Shown here in pieces: positions 1 to 8,561 of a DNA stretch of 64,000 bases. Every line of letters starts with the position of its first letter. The first letter of the stretch is position 1. The position numbers were made by a program, and so were the translations under genes. Origin of the DNA: Clostridia bacterium. GTDB taxonomy: Bacteria > Bacillota > Clostridia > Oscillospirales > Acutalibacteraceae. The stretch covers positions 102,400 to 166,399 of the forward strand of contig JAFWZR010000031.1 of the NCBI GenBank assembly GCA_017522225.1, in the 5' to 3' direction. The notes below the pieces were generated by a model. It was not told the DNA's origin, searched no databases, and saw nothing but the letters and a program-made list of their open reading frames with translations.

Positions 1-186
1 GCTGAAGGGCTTCTTGTTATCATCGGTCTTGTTGTCGGTTATGCGGCAGCGGTTATCGGTATGATCAGGTTCCCCATCTGGTGGGTATGCCTTGCAATTT
101 CAGTTGTTGCAGTCGGTGTTGCCGCAATAATGTTCACTGCTCAGGTAAAAGAAACCAAGGGCGTAAGTCTTGATGAAATTAAATAA
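1..186 (+). CDS. MFS transporter, C-terminal fragment cut by the window edge
   Basis: Reading frame 1 is open from the first base to a TAA ending at 186 and gives 61 residues. It has two hydrophobic segments separated by a short loop (RFPIWW) and ends in KETKGVSLDEIK. The motif ETKG-x-SL-x-EI is the usual cytoplasmic tail of sugar-porter-like major facilitator transporters. Only the last one or two helices are visible, so the substrate cannot be named. A bidirectional hairpin terminator follows directly and separates it from the convergent tsaD operon. Confidence 0.7.
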   Translation, partial: AEGLLVIIGLVVGYAAAVIGMIRFPIWWVCLAISVVAVGVAAIMFTAQVKETKGVSLDEIK

Positions 187-200
187 CTGACAGCATAAAG

Positions 201-237
201 AAAAGTCACAACGTTCAATCAACACGTTGTGACTTTT
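201..237. terminator. bidirectional hairpin terminator
   Basis: A perfect 14-bp stem pairs 201-214 with 224-237 around a 9-nt loop. It has A-rich and T-rich flanks on both sides. It lies between the convergent MFS fragment and tsaD and can serve both. Confidence 0.85.
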
Positions 238-255
238 TGATTTTTTATATTCAGG

Positions 256-1269
256 TTAACGGCTCTGTTCAATGCTCATACTTGCACAGGCGTTGAGCGA
301 AAGATCAGCTGTATTACCGCTGATGAATTCAAAATACCCCTGAGCACCGACCATTGCGGCATTGTCACCGCAGTATTTAAGCTCGGGAGCGTACAGATTC
401 CAGCCGCGCTTTTCGCAAAGCGATGTCATTTCTCTTCTGAGAACAGAGTTTGCGGAAACACCGCCTGCAAGCACGATTGTTTGGTAGCCGAGGTCAATTG
501 CCGCTTTTTCGGTGTTTTCGGTCAGGCAGTCAACGACCGCCTTTATGTATGAAGCGCCGAGGTCGGGTACGCTGATTTCCTCGCCCTTCTGCTTGGCAAT
601 GTTGATGGTGTTAAGAGCCGCGGTTTTAAGTCCCGAGAAGCTGAAGTCATACGGTGCGCCGTCAACACGCGGATGAGGCATTTTGTATGCCTTATCGTTA
701 CCGTCCTTTGCTGCGCGGTCAAGATTGAGTCCGCCCGGATACGGAAGTCCCATAGCACGTGCAGCCTTATCCATCGCCTCACCTGCTGCGTCATCGTGAG
801 TGTAGCCGATAACCTTGAATTCGGTGTAATCCATAACCTCAACAAGGTGGCTGTGACCGCCTGAAACAACAAGACACAGGAACGGCGGCTTCAGCTCGGG
901 ATGAGTAATATAATTTGCCGCAATGTGCGAACGCAGATGGTGAACCGGCACGAGAGGAATTCCCGATGCCATTGTGATTCCCTTTGCATAATTGACACCG
1001 ACAAGCAATGCACCGATAAGACCCGGTGCGTGAGTAACTGCAACAGCATCGATATCTTCGATCGTACACTCAGCCTGATCGAGTGCAGCTTTGACAACAC
1101 CCGATATAGCCTCAACGTGTCTTCTTGATGCAATTTCGGGCACGACGCCGCCATAGATTTTATGCTCTTCAACCTGAGAGGCTACGATGCTTGAAAGCAC
1201 TCTTCTGCCATCCTCAACAACGGCTGCCGCAGTTTCATCGCAGGATGATTCTATTGATAAAATTTTCAT
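256..1269 (-). CDS. tsaD: tRNA N6-adenosine threonylcarbamoyltransferase TsaD
   Basis: TsaD (Kae1/Qri7 family) transfers the threonylcarbamoyl group from TC-AMP to A37 of ANN-decoding tRNAs, working with TsaB and TsaE in bacteria. The 337-residue length is normal. The N-terminus has the ASKHA phosphate-1 signature (IESSCDETAAAVV), followed by GGVVPEIASRRH. The metal-binding histidines are at about 110/111 and 115 in VHHLRSHIAAN. A later DNAAMVGAQG motif is also typical. The start ATG overlaps the TGA of the upstream phosphatase/RimI gene (ATGA, 1266-1269), which implies translational coupling. Bacteria often cluster tsaB, rimI and tsaD; tsaB is not visible here and must lie elsewhere. Confidence 0.96.
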   Translation of the reverse strand: MKILSIESSCDETAAAVVEDGRRVLSSIVASQVEEHKIYGGVVPEIASRRHVEAISGVVKAALDQAECTIEDIDAVAVTHAPGLIGALLVGVNYAKGITMASGIPLVPVHHLRSHIAANYITHPELKPPFLCLVVSGGHSHLVEVMDYTEFKVIGYTHDDAAGEAMDKAARAMGLPYPGGLNLDRAAKDGNDKAYKMPHPRVDGAPYDFSFSGLKTAALNTINIAKQKGEEISVPDLGASYIKAVVDCLTENTEKAAIDLGYQTIVLAGGVSANSVLRREMTSLCEKRGWNLYAPELKYCGDNAAMVGAQGYFEFISGNTADLSLNACASMSIEQSR

Positions 1270-2138
1270 TGAGTTTCACAGTCCTTTAAATACTTTGTCA
1301 TTACGTAAGCATCCTCGGTGGGATTTGAGTAAAAGCTTTTACGCTGACCGACGATATTATAACCCCGTTTTTTGTAAAGTTCAATAGCGGGAGTGTTACT
1401 GATTCTGACTTCAAGCGAAATAAAGTCGCAGTTTCTGATTTCTGCCCCGTGAGTTGCGGCATCAATCAGGGTTTCTCCGATACCGAGACGGCGGTATTCG
1501 GGATAAACAGCAACATTTGTTATGTAAGCTTCACCGCATATTTCGTGCACACCTATGTAACCGAGCACCCTATTCTCCGACACTGCAACGAGGAAATGCG
1601 CAGTATCGTTTGTAAGCTCACTGCGGAGTCCGTCTTCGCTCCACGGAACTGAAAAGGATACCTTTTCAAGCTCCGCAATCTGCCCGATGAGGCTCTCGTT
1701 CATCGGAACGATATCCATTGTTATGCTATCGAGGAATCTTTCAAGAAAAACCTCGAGCTTATCCGCACAGTTACGGTAAATTTCCGCATCACCACCATAG
1801 GGGTCAGGCACACCGCCCTCGGGAACAAGTATCCTGAACGTAGGCTTTACGCTCATAACCGCACCCTTGTGCCCCTCGGTCATACATACCATAATGTCCG
1901 TTTCATCAAAAATATATTCATTAAAAACCGTTGCACGGTGAACAGAAAGATCAACACCGCGCTCGGCACACACCTCGACCGCCTGCGGACTGGCCTCATC
2001 GCCCGTATAGGCGGCAAGACCGCAGCTACGGCAGGAAATATCGGTAATACCTCTGTCAGAAAGAATCTTTTTAAAAAGACCTTCTGCCATTGCACTTCGG
2101 CAAGTGTTGCCCGTGCAAACGAATGTTATGTTAAGCAT
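1266..2138 (-). CDS. fusion: YwlE-like low-molecular-weight phosphatase + RimI N-acetyltransferase
   Basis: This is a 290-residue two-domain protein. Residues 1-140 are a low-molecular-weight phosphatase with the catalytic loop C8-TGNTC-R14 and the general-acid motif PDPYGG near 111. The Thr at 12 in CTGNTCRS matches the residue that gives Bacillus YwlE its protein-arginine phosphatase specificity. Residues 141-290 are a GNAT domain with the RimI-like VSFSVPWSE motif and an acetyl-CoA loop RRLGIG; RimI acetylates the N-terminus of ribosomal protein S18. I chose the ATG at 2138 because AGGCGG precedes it and the phosphatase fold begins there; a longer in-frame extension to 2198 has no such support. 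It overlaps tsaD by four bases. Fold assignments are firm; arginine-phosphatase activity is inferred from one residue. Confidence 0.88.
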   Translation of the reverse strand: MLNITFVCTGNTCRSAMAEGLFKKILSDRGITDISCRSCGLAAYTGDEASPQAVEVCAERGVDLSVHRATVFNEYIFDETDIMVCMTEGHKGAVMSVKPTFRILVPEGGVPDPYGGDAEIYRNCADKLEVFLERFLDSITMDIVPMNESLIGQIAELEKVSFSVPWSEDGLRSELTNDTAHFLVAVSENRVLGYIGVHEICGEAYITNVAVYPEYRRLGIGETLIDAATHGAEIRNCDFISLEVRISNTPAIELYKKRGYNIVGQRKSFYSNPTEDAYVMTKYLKDCETQ

Positions 2139-2168
2139 AATGCACCGCCTGAATTTTATTATAATCTG

Positions 2169-2177
2169 ATTATACCA
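2169..2177 (-). promoter_or_regulatory. extended -10 promoter for the phosphatase/RimI-tsaD operon
   Basis: On the minus strand TGG-TATAAT forms an extended -10 element about 30 bases upstream of the ATG at 2138. No convincing -35 was found, which is common for extended -10 promoters. Confidence 0.5.
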
Positions 2178-2319
2178 TACAAAAGACAGTTTTGCCACTT
2201 TTCAGTTGTAAATTATTTTTTACTTTTTCTTTACTTTTTCGTTACCGTGCTTTTATTTTGGTTTGTTTTAATTGAGTCAACGGATCGGGATTTTAAATCT
2301 TCTCTTATTCGTTACGGTG

Positions 2320-2328
2320 TGTTATAAT
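2320..2328 (+). promoter_or_regulatory. extended -10 promoter for the two-component operon
   Basis: TG-T-TATAAT at 2320-2328 is a perfect extended -10. A start about seven bases downstream would give a leader of only about 13 nt that begins at the Shine-Dalgarno sequence. No good -35 was seen. Confidence 0.5.
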
Positions 2329-2347
2329 TTTCTCAGAGGTGATGGCA

Positions 2348-3037
2348 ATGAAAACAGTTCTGGTTTGTGACGACGATGAGGCTATCGTCAACTCGATTGA
2401 AATTTATCTCAGGCAGGAAGGCTTCAACGTAATAAAAGCACTTGACGGTGAAGAGGCACTCGACCTTGTTATGAAAAACGAAATTCACTGTATGGTGCTT
2501 GATGTTATGATGCCGAAGCTCGACGGCCTGCAGACAGTGTTGAGGATAAGGAAAAGCTTCGATTTTCCTGTCATAATGCTTTCTGCCAAGAGCGAGGATA
2601 CGGATAAAATCGCAGGTCTCGGCTTCGGTGCTGACGACTATGTGACAAAGCCGTTCAATCCCCTTGAGCTGGTAGCTAGAGTCAAGTCACAGATAAGACG
2701 ATATGTCACATTTTCATCGTTTGAGAGAAAAAACTCACAGCTTGTCTGCGGCGGTCTTGTAGTTGACACGGATGCAAAGTCCGTCAGCGTAGACGGACAG
2801 GAGATAAAGCTGACCGCAAGAGAGTATCTTATACTCGAATATCTCTGCAAAAATATGGGCAAGGTGCTTTCCTCTTCACAGATTTACGAGGCTGTGTGGA
2901 ACGAGCCGTCCTTCGGCACCGAAAAAACCGTTACGGTACACATCAAAAACATAAGAGAAAAGATTGAAATAAATCCAAAAGACCCGAAATATATTAAGGT
3001 GGTGTATGGTCTTGGATACAAGGTTGAAAAATTTTAA
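2348..3037 (+). CDS. OmpR/PhoB-family response regulator
   Basis: A 229-residue two-domain regulator. The receiver domain has the acidic pocket (CDDDEA near 8-12), phosphoacceptor D52 in VLDVMMP, and K101 in YVTKPFNP. The C-terminal winged helix has the typical LTAREYLILEYL and VHIKNIREKI segments. The GTG at 2339 and ATG at 2342 lie inside the ribosome-binding site AGAGGTG; the ATG at 2348 has correct spacing and starts right at the receiver fold. The histidine kinase follows with a 32-base overlap, so the two are translated together and almost certainly form a cognate pair. The stimulus is unknown. Confidence 0.93.
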   Translation: MKTVLVCDDDEAIVNSIEIYLRQEGFNVIKALDGEEALDLVMKNEIHCMVLDVMMPKLDGLQTVLRIRKSFDFPVIMLSAKSEDTDKIAGLGFGADDYVTKPFNPLELVARVKSQIRRYVTFSSFERKNSQLVCGGLVVDTDAKSVSVDGQEIKLTAREYLILEYLCKNMGKVLSSSQIYEAVWNEPSFGTEKTVTVHIKNIREKIEINPKDPKYIKVVYGLGYKVEKF

Positions 3038-5372
3038 GTACAGCTGGTTTACAAAAGCATTGTGTATCCTTTTAGCGTGTGCGTTTGCAGTTTCGGGGGT
3101 GATGAGCTTTATCCCGATGTTTTACCGCTTTATAATCACAAACGGTAAAATGAATTTTTCCGAGGATGTTACGATTTATGAAACGACCTCGTTTGTAAAT
3201 TACGTCCGCAGTGATATCAATGTTATAATCGGACTTTCAAGGCAAAATGAATTTGAGCAGCTTTATCAGACAGAAAAGCAGAAATGCATTGAAAGTATCG
3301 TTGAACAGTTCAAGGCGGAAAAGAAAAAATGGGAAGAAACCGAAGGTATTGAATATCATTATTATGAGGGCTACACGGAAAAAGTTTCTTACACATCAAA
3401 AACTTTCCATTACAACAGTGCGACACTCGGAACGATAAGCTATACGGCTGAGATGTATTCCACTCCGGAGGAAGTGGCATCGGGCGTCGGTACGATGTTT
3501 GAGGTTAATTACCGCAGTGCTTTTATCGGTCATTTTAATAAAGCACAGATTGACGTACTCAAAAATGTCAGATACTATGCAGAAGCAAAGGACGGCACGG
3601 TTATTTCAAATGTTTACAGCAAAGAAGACGTTGTCAATGAAGTGTTCAGCGAATATGTTTTCGTCGAGGACGGTAAGATTACCTGCAGTGAAAATATCAG
3701 AAAATCAGAGTTTCTCGTAACAGCTCCGGCCAATTACTTCTCTGCTTCGGCTAAGGTTTACTATTCAATCAATCCTGCCTGTACGGGCAACGATAAATTT
3801 ATGAGTCTTAAAAATACGGTCGAGGTTACCAACAACATTAACTACACTGTGCTCTTCGCTGTATTCCTGTTTTCCTGTATAGGGCTTATATTTTTTCTTT
3901 ACATTTCTGTAAGCCTCGCGGGACACAAGGGTGACAAACTGAGTCTGGTTTTCATCGACAAAATCCCGTGCGATCTGCATCTTGCACTTTCCGTCTTTGC
4001 GGATTTCTGGGTAGGCTTTGCGGCGGTAGGTCTTGCATATTTAAGACACGAGCAGGTCTTATGGGATTATGAAGCAGACTTCTTTGTTGAAGAAATAGCC
4101 TCACATCCGCAGCTGTTTATGCTTGTGCTTTCAACGGTCGTTGCCGTGTTTGTACTCATTCTTGCGGAGCTTCTGACATCCTTTGCAAGACGAATCAAAA
4201 CAAAGAGTCCTGTTTTCAGATACACGCTGATTTTTTTCATCATAGCTGCAGTTTTTAAACTGCTGAAGCTTATCGGCAAGGGAACTGCAGAATTCTTCAG
4301 CAAGGTAAACAGTGCAACAAAGAAATGGTTTACTGCAATCATCTTCAAGCCCCGTAAGCTCAACAAGGGAGTTGCCTTGCTTGTTACGGGATGTATTGCA
4401 ATCAACATACTCGGCTTTGCTGTCTGCTGTTGGTGTGCTTTTATGGGCGGATGGTATAACGACGAGGCCTGGGCGTTTTTCGCCTTATTTATAACGGTGC
4501 TCACTCTGGTTTTCGATGCTTATGCGCTCTACCGTCTGTTTAAATATATACGTGCGCTTGACACGATTGTTGACAAGGCAGACCGACACGAGCCGTTCGA
4601 TATGAATCCGAACGAAATTCCCTTAAGCCTTAAACCTCTTGTAAGAGCATACGATGAAACAAACAGCGAATTGCAGAAGGCAGTCATCAAGGCTGTCAAG
4701 GATGAGCGAACCAAAACTGAGCTTATCACAAATGTTTCACACGACCTCAAGACTCCGCTGACATCGGTTATCAACTACATTGACCTTTTAAAGCAATGTG
4801 ACATTGAGAATAAAAAGGCAGTTGAATATATGGATGTTATTGATGAGAAATCAATAAAGCTCAAGCGCCTTATTGAGGACCTTATTGAAGCATCAAAGGT
4901 TTCAAGCGGAAATGTCATCATAAACAAGACTAAGCTCAACTTAAACGAGCTTGTTACACAGGCGATAGTTGAGGAGAACTCAGAGCTTGAAAAACACGGA
5001 CTTTCACTCATATTCAACGAACCTGAACACAAGGTTATCGTAACTGCAGACGGCACAAAGATTTACAGGGTTATCGAAAACCTGCTGTCGAATGTCTGCA
5101 AGTATTCCGCACCGCATTCACGTGTTTACGCAAGCGTTTACTCACAGGGCGGTTACGGTTATTTTGAAATCAAAAACATATCAAGCGAGCCTCTGAACAT
5201 CAGTGCAGAAGAGCTGACCGAGCGATTCGTCAGAGGTGATGCTTCCCGAAACCGTGACGGTAACGGACTCGGCCTTTCAATTGCAAAGGACCTTTGCACA
5301 CTCAATGACGGTGAATTGATAATCTCAATTGACGGTGACCTTTTCAAGGCAACGGTAAAATTACCGAAATAA
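3006..5372 (+). CDS. membrane sensor histidine kinase
   Basis: A 788-residue sensor kinase. It has one membrane helix at about 15-38, a long extracytoplasmic region to about 275, then about six further hydrophobic segments between 278 and 510. The kinase core follows: an H-box with phospho-acceptor H579 in VSHDLKTPLT, an N-box (ENLLSNVCKYS) and a G-box (DGNGLGLSIAKDL). The start overlaps the regulator gene by 32 bases and has AAGGTGG at proper spacing. The large multi-helix input region and the acceptor context resemble sensor kinases of the Clostridia that act on envelope signals, but the ligand cannot be read from sequence. Confidence 0.92.
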   Translation: MVLDTRLKNFKYSWFTKALCILLACAFAVSGVMSFIPMFYRFIITNGKMNFSEDVTIYETTSFVNYVRSDINVIIGLSRQNEFEQLYQTEKQKCIESIVEQFKAEKKKWEETEGIEYHYYEGYTEKVSYTSKTFHYNSATLGTISYTAEMYSTPEEVASGVGTMFEVNYRSAFIGHFNKAQIDVLKNVRYYAEAKDGTVISNVYSKEDVVNEVFSEYVFVEDGKITCSENIRKSEFLVTAPANYFSASAKVYYSINPACTGNDKFMSLKNTVEVTNNINYTVLFAVFLFSCIGLIFFLYISVSLAGHKGDKLSLVFIDKIPCDLHLALSVFADFWVGFAAVGLAYLRHEQVLWDYEADFFVEEIASHPQLFMLVLSTVVAVFVLILAELLTSFARRIKTKSPVFRYTLIFFIIAAVFKLLKLIGKGTAEFFSKVNSATKKWFTAIIFKPRKLNKGVALLVTGCIAINILGFAVCCWCAFMGGWYNDEAWAFFALFITVLTLVFDAYALYRLFKYIRALDTIVDKADRHEPFDMNPNEIPLSLKPLVRAYDETNSELQKAVIKAVKDERTKTELITNVSHDLKTPLTSVINYIDLLKQCDIENKKAVEYMDVIDEKSIKLKRLIEDLIEASKVSSGNVIINKTKLNLNELVTQAIVEENSELEKHGLSLIFNEPEHKVIVTADGTKIYRVIENLLSNVCKYSAPHSRVYASVYSQGGYGYFEIKNISSEPLNISAEELTERFVRGDASRNRDGNGLGLSIAKDLCTLNDGELIISIDGDLFKATVKLPK

Positions 5373-5384
5373 AATCTAAATCCA

Positions 5385-5420
5385 AGCTGAGCTGCAAAAC
5401 AACTGCGGCTCAGTTTTTTT
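5385..5420 (+). terminator. terminator of the two-component operon
   Basis: The stem CTGAGC (5387-5392) pairs with GCTCAG (5408-5413) and is followed by seven T's. It lies directly after the kinase stop codon. Confidence 0.8.
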
Positions 5421-5421
5421 C

Positions 5422-5450
5422 TTGCAAAACTTCCATACATAGGATAAAAT
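5422..5450 (+). promoter_or_regulatory. sigma-A-type promoter of the beta-helix gene
   Basis: TTGCAA (5422-5427), a 17-base spacer, and TAAAAT (5445-5450) stand upstream of the ATG at 5505. Confidence 0.65.
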
Positions 5451-5504
5451 AAGAATGCAGACCAAATATCATAACTGTAAATCTTACAGAAACGAGGTAT
5501 TGTT

Positions 5505-7649
5505 ATGACAAAAATAATTGCATTTTTTATGGCAATATTCACCTGGCTCGGTGCAGTATTCTTACCGGGCAGACTGACAGGTGAAGGAGTATTCGGTGAG
5601 ACTGATGAAAAGGTTCAGGTCGCATTTGATGAGGGGGAATTTGTTATGGGTGAATATGACCTTGTGGTTGCCCCCGACGGTAACGACAGCAATCCCGGTA
5701 CGGTTGAAGCTCCCCTTAAAACTCTTGAAAAGGCAAAGGAGCTGCTCAAGACCCTTTCAACAGACGAGACTGTTACGGTGTGGTTCAGAGAAGGTACATA
5801 TACAATCAGCGAAACAGTGAAATTTACTTCTGCTGACAAGAGCAATGTTCTTTACCGTTCTTATCCCGAGGAGAATGTTGTTTTCTCGGGTTCAAAGGTA
5901 ATTACGGGTTGGAGTGAAACCGTAATCAACGGAGTAAATGCTTTTGTAAAGGATGTGGAAATCAATTCCGATGAGGATTATTTCCGTTCACTTTTCAAGG
6001 GTGACAAAAGTCTTCCGCGTTCCACTTACCCGAAGGAGGGTATGTTCAAGGTAGCTGACCCCAGCGAGTCAGAGGCTGTTCCGAACGCTCACGACCCGTT
6101 TTTCTTTACACATCACGTTGCTTTCTACGCACATAAGGACAATATCCTCGATTTTGCGAACGCAGGCGACGTTGAGGTGAGAGTTATGCATTTCTGGTGC
6201 GACGAGCATCTTCCCGTCCATAGTGTTGATGCTTCAACAGGTAGAATCGAAACAAAAAAGCCGACCTCAATGATTGTGAGAGTTGACGATAATTTTGTTT
6301 TCCAGAATGTTAAAGAAACACTTTCACTTCCAGGTGAATGGTATCTTGACCGCACGGAAGAAAAGCTTTATTACATCCCCGAAGAGGGTGATACTCCTGA
6401 AAATACAGTTCTTCATGCAGGTACCAATGATAAGCTTTTCGACTTTAACGGTGTGAAGAACGTTTCTTTCCAAGGTATCGACTTTGTCAACACAGGTTGG
6501 GACTACATCGGCAGAGACGGCGGATTTTGGGGAAGTCTATTTGACATCAAGCATCCCTTATATGAAAACCTTGAATACGAGGCTGACCATCCGCAGGCTG
6601 CTTTTGAGGTTCCTGCCGCAATTTATGTTGCCGGCTCAACAGGAGTCGATTTCACAGACTGCCGATTTGAAAACATTTCATATACTGCACTCAAATTTGA
6701 CAAGGGCTCAAAGGATTGCAATGTCACAAGCTGTGAGTTTAAGTCAATCGGTGCAAACGCAATTTTCATCCACGGCGATTTTGTTATCCCTGCAACAACA
6801 CAGAATATCAATGTAACCGACTGCCACATCAGTCACTACGGCAGAATTTTCAGCAACGCAATCGGTATTCTTCTTACCCACGCTTACAATTGTAACCTCA
6901 CAAACAACGAGGTCCACGACGGTTGGTACACAGGTATTTCTGTCGGCTGGAACTGGGGGTATGCAGAGCATCCGACCAACAAAATAAACATCAGCAACAA
7001 TCTTATTTACAACATCGGTAACGGTTGGCTTTCTGATATGGGCGGTATCTATACGCTCGGTGTTCAGCCAGAAACCGTAATTTCAGGAAATGTGATTTAT
7101 AATGTCGGCTGTGACGAGGGTGCTTACGGCTACGGCGGATGGGGCATTTACCTTGACGAAGGATCAAGCGGAATGCTCGTTGAAAACAATCTCGTCTACG
7201 ATTGCTCCTCAGAAACCTTCCATCAGCATTACGGCAGAGACAATATCATCAGAAACAACATCTTTGCTTTCGGCGGTGAGGGTGCATTCATAATCACAAA
7301 GCACGAGGACCACAACTCACTTACGGCAACAAACAACATCTTTGTAACCGACAATGCTACAATGTATGCGTTTGATACAGAACGTGATTGGTTTGTTGAC
7401 GACAGCAATCTTTATTGGGACTATGACCGTGGCGGAAAAGTTTTGTCAGGTCATACAACAAAGCTTTTTGACAGAGATTCGCTTGCAATTGTAGTTGCAC
7501 GAGGCTATTATAACAACGCGATATTCAAGGATCCGCTTTTCAAGGATGCCGCAAACCGTGACTTTACACTTGCTGAAAACTCACCTGCACTTGAAATCGG
7601 ATTCAAGCCGTTTGATTATAACGCAGGTACACTGACAAAGTTCAACTGA
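5505..7649 (+). CDS. secreted right-handed parallel beta-helix protein (possible glycosidase or polysaccharide lyase)
   Basis: A 714-residue protein with a short N-terminal hydrophobic segment (residues 3-20) that suggests export. Near residue 50 it has VVAPDGNDSNPGT, the DUF1565-type opening of surface beta-helix proteins. It continues with many short repeats containing asparagine ladders such as NISNNLIYN and VENNLVYD, the hallmark of right-handed parallel beta-helices. The overall build, with an FSGSKVITGW segment and a helix carrying acidic and aromatic residues, resembles GH141-like enzymes of gut Firmicutes acting on plant glycans; that assignment is tentative. It has its own promoter and terminator. 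No dockerin or anchoring motif was seen at its C-terminus. Confidence 0.82.
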   Translation: MTKIIAFFMAIFTWLGAVFLPGRLTGEGVFGETDEKVQVAFDEGEFVMGEYDLVVAPDGNDSNPGTVEAPLKTLEKAKELLKTLSTDETVTVWFREGTYTISETVKFTSADKSNVLYRSYPEENVVFSGSKVITGWSETVINGVNAFVKDVEINSDEDYFRSLFKGDKSLPRSTYPKEGMFKVADPSESEAVPNAHDPFFFTHHVAFYAHKDNILDFANAGDVEVRVMHFWCDEHLPVHSVDASTGRIETKKPTSMIVRVDDNFVFQNVKETLSLPGEWYLDRTEEKLYYIPEEGDTPENTVLHAGTNDKLFDFNGVKNVSFQGIDFVNTGWDYIGRDGGFWGSLFDIKHPLYENLEYEADHPQAAFEVPAAIYVAGSTGVDFTDCRFENISYTALKFDKGSKDCNVTSCEFKSIGANAIFIHGDFVIPATTQNINVTDCHISHYGRIFSNAIGILLTHAYNCNLTNNEVHDGWYTGISVGWNWGYAEHPTNKINISNNLIYNIGNGWLSDMGGIYTLGVQPETVISGNVIYNVGCDEGAYGYGGWGIYLDEGSSGMLVENNLVYDCSSETFHQHYGRDNIIRNNIFAFGGEGAFIITKHEDHNSLTATNNIFVTDNATMYAFDTERDWFVDDSNLYWDYDRGGKVLSGHTTKLFDRDSLAIVVARGYYNNAIFKDPLFKDAANRDFTLAENSPALEIGFKPFDYNAGTLTKFN

Positions 7650-7655
7650 ATACAA

Positions 7656-7687
7656 AGAAGCCGCGGTCAGACCGCGGCTTTATTTTT
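7656..7687 (+). terminator. terminator of the beta-helix gene
   Basis: AAGCCGCGGT (7658-7667) pairs perfectly with ACCGCGGCTT (7671-7680) across a 3-nt loop and is followed by TATTTTT. Confidence 0.88.
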
Positions 7688-7748
7688 GCTGTGTTATTTT
7701 TGTTCTAACCGTACTTTTTTTAACATAACCTTTATACGAGGTGATGCA

Positions 7749-8561
7749 ATGGAAAAAGAGGTCAAAGAAATCAAAGACAATAACACAAGCAAGGAATCGG
7801 AAATAATTAAAGAAATCAAGGGAAAAAGAAAAACCGATGCCTCTGCGTTCAACAATGTTGTTTTTGTTCAGGCGGCAGTCTGCGCCTTTGCGATATTACT
7901 TGTTTTTCTTGCCTGGAAATTCAGTCCGTCAACCTTTGAGTTTTTACTAAGTGAGTTCAACCGCATCATGTCAATTGATATGACAACGGACGAGTTGATT
8001 GAGTCTGCAAAGGATTCTGCGCAGTCTGTTATGGGAGTTATACCTACCGGAGACAATGCAGCAGAGGATACATCGGAGGATAAACAGCCCTCAGGCGAGG
8101 GCGGTGAAGACGCTGAAGCCGTTGCCGTTGCGGTTATGGCAGGTCTCGGCAAAAACGATTCTATCACCGTTCCGATTCACGGCAGAATAACATCACGGTA
8201 CGGCTACCGCACAAACCCTATTTCGGGGAAATACGGCTTACACACGGGTGTTGACATTGCCGCCGATGAGGGCACAAACATTGTTGCAGCATACAACGGT
8301 GTTGTTCGGGATACGGGCTACGGCACCAAAAAAGGTAATTATGTGCTGATGGAGCACTCTGACGGAACAGAAACTCTGTACTGCCATTGCTCGGAGGTTC
8401 TGGTCGATGAGGGTACGGTTATCCGTGCAGGTGAAATAATTGCACTTGTCGGCAGTACAGGCTGGAGCACGGGACCGCACCTGCATTTTGAAATACATAA
8501 CAAAAACGGGTGGTCTGTAGACCCCTTGGATGTAATCGAAGAAAAAGACGGCAGAGTATGA
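7749..8561 (+). CDS. M23/LytM-domain membrane protein, SpoIVFA-like
   Basis: A 270-residue protein with a charged cytoplasmic N-terminus, a single membrane helix at about 36-57, an acidic linker and a C-terminal M23 peptidase domain. The zinc-site residues look intact: H165 and D169 in LHTGVDIA, and H244/H246 in HLHFE. The next gene encodes an M50 protease and overlaps by ATGA. That pairing matches SpoIVFA-SpoIVFB, in which SpoIVFA holds and regulates the protease in the forespore outer membrane during sporulation. The start at 7749 follows GAGGTG; the longer frame from 7686 has no ribosome-binding site. It could instead be a SpoIIQ-like peptidase; the neighbour favours SpoIVFA. Confidence 0.82.
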   Translation: MEKEVKEIKDNNTSKESEIIKEIKGKRKTDASAFNNVVFVQAAVCAFAILLVFLAWKFSPSTFEFLLSEFNRIMSIDMTTDELIESAKDSAQSVMGVIPTGDNAAEDTSEDKQPSGEGGEDAEAVAVAVMAGLGKNDSITVPIHGRITSRYGYRTNPISGKYGLHTGVDIAADEGTNIVAAYNGVVRDTGYGTKKGNYVLMEHSDGTETLYCHCSEVLVDEGTVIRAGEIIALVGSTGWSTGPHLHFEIHNKNGWSVDPLDVIEEKDGRV

